64,000 bases of DNA from Nitrospirillum sp034653275 (GTDB taxonomy: Bacteria; Pseudomonadota; Alphaproteobacteria; Azospirillales; Azospirillaceae). The notes under the pieces were generated by a model, which had not been told where the DNA came from, made no database searches, and worked only from the letters and a program-made list of their open reading frames with translations. The position numbers and the translations under genes are program-made. The stretch is from NCBI RefSeq assembly GCF_034653275.1, contig NZ_JAYEES010000004.1, forward strand, positions 1,488,001-1,552,000, in the 5' to 3' direction. Of the stretch, positions 59,906-64,000 are shown one piece after another (the stretch's first letter is position 1; each line of letters opens with the position of its first letter).

Positions 59906-60889
59906 TCAGGCCGCCTCGGCCAAGACCTCGGCATAAAGGGCCGGGTCGACATTTCCGCCGGACAGCACCACGGCGATGGTGCGGCCGGCCGTTTCCACCT
60001 TGCCGGCCAGCAGCGCCGCCAGGGCGGCCGCCCCGCCAGGCTCCACCACCAGTTTCAGGTTGGCGGCCGCGAAGCGCATGGCGGCGCGCACCTCCGCCTC
60101 CGTCACCACCAGGCCAGGACCCAGCAGCGCCTGGGCCAGGGGAAAGGTGATGGTGCCGGGAATGGGCGCCAGCAGCGCGTCGCAGGAGGATTTGGCGCCG
60201 GGCGCGTTGGCCAAACGTTCCCCAGCCGCCAGCGACCGCGCCATGTCGTCAAAACCCGCCGGCTCAGCCGTGTGCACGCTGGCCTGGGGGAAGGTCTGCT
60301 TCAGGCCCAGGGCGGTGCCGGTGGCCAGACCCCCACCGCTGCAATTCACCAGGCAGGCATCGACGGTCAGGCCCACGGCCGCCGCCTGGCGCCCGATCTC
60401 CAGCCCCACGGTGCCCTGGCCGGCGATGATGTGAGCATCGTCGTAGGAGGGCACCAGCACGGCACCGGTGCGGGCGCACAGTTCCCGCCCGATGGCCTCG
60501 CGATCCTCAGTGAAGCGGTCATAGAACACGATCTCCGCGCCCAGGGCGCGCGTGCCCGCCACCTTGATGGCGGGGGCGTCGGCCGGCATGACGATGGTGG
60601 CCCTAGTACCCACCAGGCGGGCGGCTTCCGCCACGCCCTGGGCATGGTTGCCGGACGACCAGGCGACCACGCCCCGCGCCCGTTCCTCCGCCGTCAAGCG
60701 GCCCAGGCGGTTGTAGGCGCCGCGAAACTTGAAGGAACCGGTACGTTGCAAGACCTCGGGCTTCAACAGCACGCGGGCACCCACCGCCGTGTCCAGCGCC
60801 GCGTTGGTGATCAGCGGCGTCACCACCGCCTTGCCCGCCAGAAGCTCCGCCGCCGCCTCGACGTCCGCGCCCGTCACCGCCATCGCCAT
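59906..60889 (-). CDS. threonine/serine dehydratase (PLP)
   Basis: Fold-type II PLP enzyme of 327 residues, deaminating threonine (or serine) to 2-oxobutyrate (or pyruvate). The PLP Lys is in RTGSFKFRGAYNRL and the glycine loop CSGGGLATG binds the phosphate. ARLVGTRATIVMPADAP and VVLSGGNVDP are family-typical. There is no C-terminal ACT-like regulatory domain, so it resembles catabolic or short dehydratases rather than IlvA. ATG 60889 is favoured by GGGA upstream; 60883 is an alternative. Confidence 0.9.
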   Translation of the reverse strand: MAMAVTGADVEAAAELLAGKAVVTPLITNAALDTAVGARVLLKPEVLQRTGSFKFRGAYNRLGRLTAEERARGVVAWSSGNHAQGVAEAARLVGTRATIVMPADAPAIKVAGTRALGAEIVFYDRFTEDREAIGRELCARTGAVLVPSYDDAHIIAGQGTVGLEIGRQAAAVGLTVDACLVNCSGGGLATGTALGLKQTFPQASVHTAEPAGFDDMARSLAAGERLANAPGAKSSCDALLAPIPGTITFPLAQALLGPGLVVTEAEVRAAMRFAAANLKLVVEPGGAAALAALLAGKVETAGRTIAVVLSGGNVDPALYAEVLAEAA

Positions 60890-61012
60890 GATCCGTTTCC
60901 CTGAAGAGCTTGTCCGGCCCCAGGCTGGCACCGCCGGGGGCGCATGCGCAAGCGCCCCGCCAGACATGGCGCCTATTCACCTTTTCTTCCCTTTGGAAGG
61001 CATGCGTCGGCG

Positions 61013-63466
61013 TCATTCATAGCGCAGGGCGTTGACCGGCTTGGCGGCGGCCACCCGGGCGGCATGGCCCGCCACCGTTATCCAGGCGATCAGCAGCGCC
61101 GCCAGGCCGGCCAAGGCGAAGACCAAGGGGTCCATCTGGATACGGTAGGCGAAGCCCCCCAGCCAGCGGCCCATCACCACCCATGCCACGGGCCAGGCGA
61201 TCAGGTTGGCCACCAGAACGGGCTTGCTGAACTGCCAGACCAGCAGTTGGACGATATCGGCCACCGTGGCGCCCAGCACCTTGCGCAAGCCGATCTCCTT
61301 GGTCCGCCGTTCCGCCGTGAAGGCCGCCAGGCCGAACAAACCCAGGCAGGCGATCAGGATGGCCAGGCCGGAGAACAGGGCCAGCAACTGACCCTGCAAC
61401 GCCTCGTCGGCGTAGACCTGGCGGACATGCTCATCCAGGAACTCACGCTTAAGGGGCAGGTCGGGAAACAGGCGGCGCCAGGTGTCATCGATGGCGGCCA
61501 GGGTCGCAGCGTCGGCGTTGGGCGCAAGACGCACCAGCATGACAGACAGCTCATCCCGCATGGCTAGGTAGACGGTGCCCTCCAAAGTCTGGCGTGCGGT
61601 GCCGAACTGCACGTCCGCCACCACGCCGACCACGGTCAGGGGCAGGCTGTCGCCGTAAACCACGGTGCGCCCCACCGCCCCGTCCGGCGCGCCCAGGCCC
61701 AAGCGCGCCGCCGCCGTGACCGACAGGACCACGGGAATGGTGGTGCCGGCCGTCCCCGCCCGGATGGCCGCGTGGCTGGTGACGTCGCCCGGCCGGGCCG
61801 GGTCGAACACGCGGCCGGCCAGCACGGGCACGCCCAGGGCCTGCAGATAGTCCACGTCCACCGGTTCGGTGCGGAACAGCAGGTCACGGGTCCCGTCCGG
61901 CGCCTCGGGCAGGCGGTAATTGTTGGTCCATTCGCTGCGGTCGTTGGGCACGTTGGCGGCGGCCCCCACGGCGGCGACGCCCGGAATGCGCGCCAAGGCG
62001 TCGTGCAGGCCGGCCAAACCCGCCCGCCCCGCCGGCCGGGCCAAGCCGCGCAGCACCACCGCCCCCTCCGCCCGAAAGCCCAGTTGCTGGGTGCTGGCGT
62101 AGCGGGTCTGCTGTCCCATCACGATGGTGGCGATGACCAGCACGATGGCGGCGGTGAACTGCAGCATGACCAGGGCCGCGCGCAGGCGCCCGCCCCCCGC
62201 TGCCTGCACGCCGCGCAGCAGGTCGGTGGGTCGGGGCCGCGACAGCACGACCGCCGGATACAATCCCCCCAGCATGCCCACCAGCAGGGTTGGCAGCAGC
62301 ACCGCCGCCGCCAGGCCCGCGCCACCCAGGAAGCGCGCGTCCAACCGGACGGCCAGCAGGGCGAGGAAGCGGGGCATCACCAATTCCACCAGCGCCAGGC
62401 CCAGAAGGCCCGCCGCCAGGGCCAGCAGCACCGATTCCAGCAGGAACTGCGTCACCAGCTGGCTACGGCGACCGCCCAGCGTCTTGCGGATGGCCACCTC
62501 CCGCGCCCGGAGGGAGGCGCGGGCGGTGGACAGGTTGACGAAATTGACCACGGCGATGCCCAGCACCAGACAGGCGATGCCCGTGAAGGCCGCCAAGGTG
62601 CCGGGCGCGATGCCCAGGCCCGCCATCGGGTCGGTGTGCATGGCCGTCAGGGGTTGCAGTTCCAGCGTTTCCACCAGCCCCGGCGCGATGTCCTGCCGGC
62701 CTTCGCGGTGGGCCAGCAGCAGGGCGGGGAAGCGCGCCGGCAGGGCGCCCGCGTCCACACCCGGCCTCAGCATCACGAAGGTCTGCAGAAACTCATCCCG
62801 CCACAGCGTGTCCTTGGCGGCGAACTCCGCGTCCCAGCCATCCTGGAACCGGGTGGCGACGTTGGTCCACAGCGTCGCGGGAAATTCGCGGGAGAATATG
62901 GTGTTGGACGGCAGGTCGCGCACCACGCCCGTCACCACCAGGCGGACGCCCGAGGTCAGCTCCAGGGTGCGGCCCAGGGCATCGGACGAGCCGAAGTAGC
63001 GCCGTGCCCGGCTTTCGGTCAGCACCACGGTGCCCGGTTGCGCCAGGGCCGTCGCGGGGTCGCCCGCCAGGAAGGGAAAGTCGAACAGGCGGAAGAAGGG
63101 CGCGTCCGCCAGGTAGATGGTGTCCTCCACCGGCGTGCCGCCGTCGCGCAGCACAATGGCATGGCGCACCATCCGCACCATGGTCTCCACCTCCGCAGGC
63201 AGGTCCTGCGCCAGCGCGGGGCCTAGGGGCTTGGGCGTCTCGATCCGGCGGATCGGGGCCTGGGCCGGCGCGTACTGGGCCTGGACGATGCGGTAGATGC
63301 GCCCGCCCTGGCTGTGGAAGCCGTCGAAATGCGTCTCATGCCAGACGTACAGCCCCGTCATGGCCGCCGTGGCGATGCCCAGCGCCAGACCCATCATGTT
63401 CAAGGCGGTGTAGAGCCGCTGACGCAGCAGTACCCGACTGGCGATACGCAGGTAATTCAGCAGCAT
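61013..63466 (-). CDS. FtsX/MacB-type ABC permease, 817 residues
   Basis: Large permease with an N-terminal MacB-like periplasmic domain after one membrane helix (LNMMGLALGIATAAMTGLYV), two groups of helices with FtsX domains (about residues 285-400 and 700-800) and a second periplasmic domain. It resembles MacB-like macrolide, lipoprotein or peptide exporters whose ATPase is separate. No ATPase gene is in the window; it may lie upstream of the truncated copy. The stop of a second, very similar gene lies 56 nt upstream (63523) in the same direction, so these are tandem duplicates. Confidence 0.9.
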   Translation of the reverse strand: MLLNYLRIASRVLLRQRLYTALNMMGLALGIATAAMTGLYVWHETHFDGFHSQGGRIYRIVQAQYAPAQAPIRRIETPKPLGPALAQDLPAEVETMVRMVRHAIVLRDGGTPVEDTIYLADAPFFRLFDFPFLAGDPATALAQPGTVVLTESRARRYFGSSDALGRTLELTSGVRLVVTGVVRDLPSNTIFSREFPATLWTNVATRFQDGWDAEFAAKDTLWRDEFLQTFVMLRPGVDAGALPARFPALLLAHREGRQDIAPGLVETLELQPLTAMHTDPMAGLGIAPGTLAAFTGIACLVLGIAVVNFVNLSTARASLRAREVAIRKTLGGRRSQLVTQFLLESVLLALAAGLLGLALVELVMPRFLALLAVRLDARFLGGAGLAAAVLLPTLLVGMLGGLYPAVVLSRPRPTDLLRGVQAAGGGRLRAALVMLQFTAAIVLVIATIVMGQQTRYASTQQLGFRAEGAVVLRGLARPAGRAGLAGLHDALARIPGVAAVGAAANVPNDRSEWTNNYRLPEAPDGTRDLLFRTEPVDVDYLQALGVPVLAGRVFDPARPGDVTSHAAIRAGTAGTTIPVVLSVTAAARLGLGAPDGAVGRTVVYGDSLPLTVVGVVADVQFGTARQTLEGTVYLAMRDELSVMLVRLAPNADAATLAAIDDTWRRLFPDLPLKREFLDEHVRQVYADEALQGQLLALFSGLAILIACLGLFGLAAFTAERRTKEIGLRKVLGATVADIVQLLVWQFSKPVLVANLIAWPVAWVVMGRWLGGFAYRIQMDPLVFALAGLAALLIAWITVAGHAARVAAAKPVNALRYE

Positions 63467-63522
63467 GGTTTATCCGTTTTCCTCAAACGCCAGGCGCGGC
63501 CGGTGGCGGAAGCCGTGGGATT

Positions 63523-64000
63523 TCATTCGTACCGCAGGGCGCGCACCGGCTTGGCGGCGGCCACCCGGGCGGCATGGCCCGCCACCGTCACCCAGGCGAT
63601 CAGCAGCGCCGCCAGGCCGGCGATGACGAAGACCAGGGGGTCGCGGTCGACACGATAGACGAATTCCCCCAGCCAGCGGCCGGCCAGCACCCAGGCCACG
63701 GGCCAGGCGACCAGCGTCGCCACCACCACCGGCTTGCTGAACTGCCACACCAGCAGGCGCACGATATCGGGCACGGTGGCGCCCAGCACCTTGCGCAGGC
63801 CGATCTCCTTGGTCCGCCGCTCCGCCGTGAAGGCGGCCAGGCCGAACAAGCCCAGGCAGGCGATCAGGATGGCCAGGCCCGAGAACAGGCCCAGCAACTG
63901 GCCCTGGTGCGCCGTGGCGGCGTAGGTGTCGCGGATGTGGTCGTCCAGGAATTCCCGCTTCAGCGGCAGGTCGGGATAGAGGCGGCGCCAGGTGTCGTCG
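63523..64000 (-). CDS. FtsX/MacB-type ABC permease, C-terminal part only
   Basis: The end of a second permease, read from the window edge at 64000 (KREFLDDHIRDTYAATAHQG at the start of what is visible) to a stop at 63523. The last about 125 residues are nearly identical to the downstream permease: FGLAAFTAERRTKEIGLRKVL, then RLLVWQFSKPVVVATLVAWP and WVTVAGHAARVAAAKPVRAL. The 5' end is cut by the window. Confidence 0.88.
   Translation of the reverse strand, partial: DDTWRRLYPDLPLKREFLDDHIRDTYAATAHQGQLLGLFSGLAILIACLGLFGLAAFTAERRTKEIGLRKVLGATVPDIVRLLVWQFSKPVVVATLVAWPVAWVLAGRWLGEFVYRVDRDPLVFVIAGLAALLIAWVTVAGHAARVAAAKPVRALRYE

Noticed and set aside
61772..63226. 484-codon open frame opposite the FtsX permease
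   Set aside because: Shadow frame of a gene with clear membrane helices and family motifs.

Overview
The window is high-GC DNA from an alphaproteobacterium. Gene content points to the Rhodospirillales/Azospirillaceae: a recJ-glpX-hom-alaC block, hisZ next to purA, glnE next to bcp, class I PHA synthase, and ornithine decarboxylase followed by homospermidine synthase. This placement is inferred from gene families and order, not from a database search. I see no rRNA genes, CRISPR arrays or complete insertion sequences.

Layout. Positions 1-3876 (+) carry a small acyl-CoA/catabolic cluster: SnoaL-like protein, frameshifted acyl-CoA thioesterase, quinone oxidoreductase, thiolase. Positions 3877-4668 hold a decayed integrase beside two identical tRNA-Glu(TTC) genes. 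Positions 4802-13359 (-) are housekeeping: an unrecognised 503-residue protein, recJ, glpX, hom, alaC and a lipoprotein. phaC (13560-16094, +) has an unusually long Ala/Lys/Pro-rich N-terminus. Positions 16217-19241 hold two divergent gene pairs (metallo-hydrolase/TetR and CGNR protein/lipocalin-like protein), each with palindromic operator candidates. Positions 19331-28000 (+) carry a MraY/WecA-like transferase, polyamine genes (ornithine decarboxylase with a structured leader and an 11-residue upstream ORF, then homospermidine synthase), hisZ, purA and aroA. Two inverted copies of a hairpin-rich repeat bracket hisZ-purA.

Positions 28483-34867 (+) hold an IclR regulator, a PadR regulator with two paralogous membrane-anchored proteins of unknown function, and beta-oxidation genes (FadB/FadJ-like enzyme, acyl-CoA dehydrogenase). 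Positions 34871-39381 (-) are two frameshifted genes (cupin/JmjC oxygenase and AsmA/YhdP-like protein). They are followed by glnE-bcp (+), VOC and AraC genes, a PhyH-type dioxygenase and an orphan ParA (-), then a threonylcarbamoyl-AMP synthase, DinB-like protein, FAD-linked oxidase and HWE/HisKA_2-type histidine kinase (+). The last part has a lytic transglycosylase (-), a 595-residue acyl-CoA dehydrogenase with a strong terminator (+), a secreted yellow/royal-jelly-like protein and a nitrate/sulfonate-type ABC operon (-), two small convergent genes, a threonine dehydratase, and two tandem FtsX/MacB-type permeases, the second running off the window.

Four otherwise intact genes each lack exactly one base in a 5- or 6-base homopolymer (near 1326, 30795, 35529, 39145). 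This looks more like a sequencing or assembly artefact than four independent gene losses. The observations most worth following are the ornithine decarboxylase leader, the covarying hairpin repeat, and the PadR-controlled pair of paralogs with a shared inverted upstream motif.
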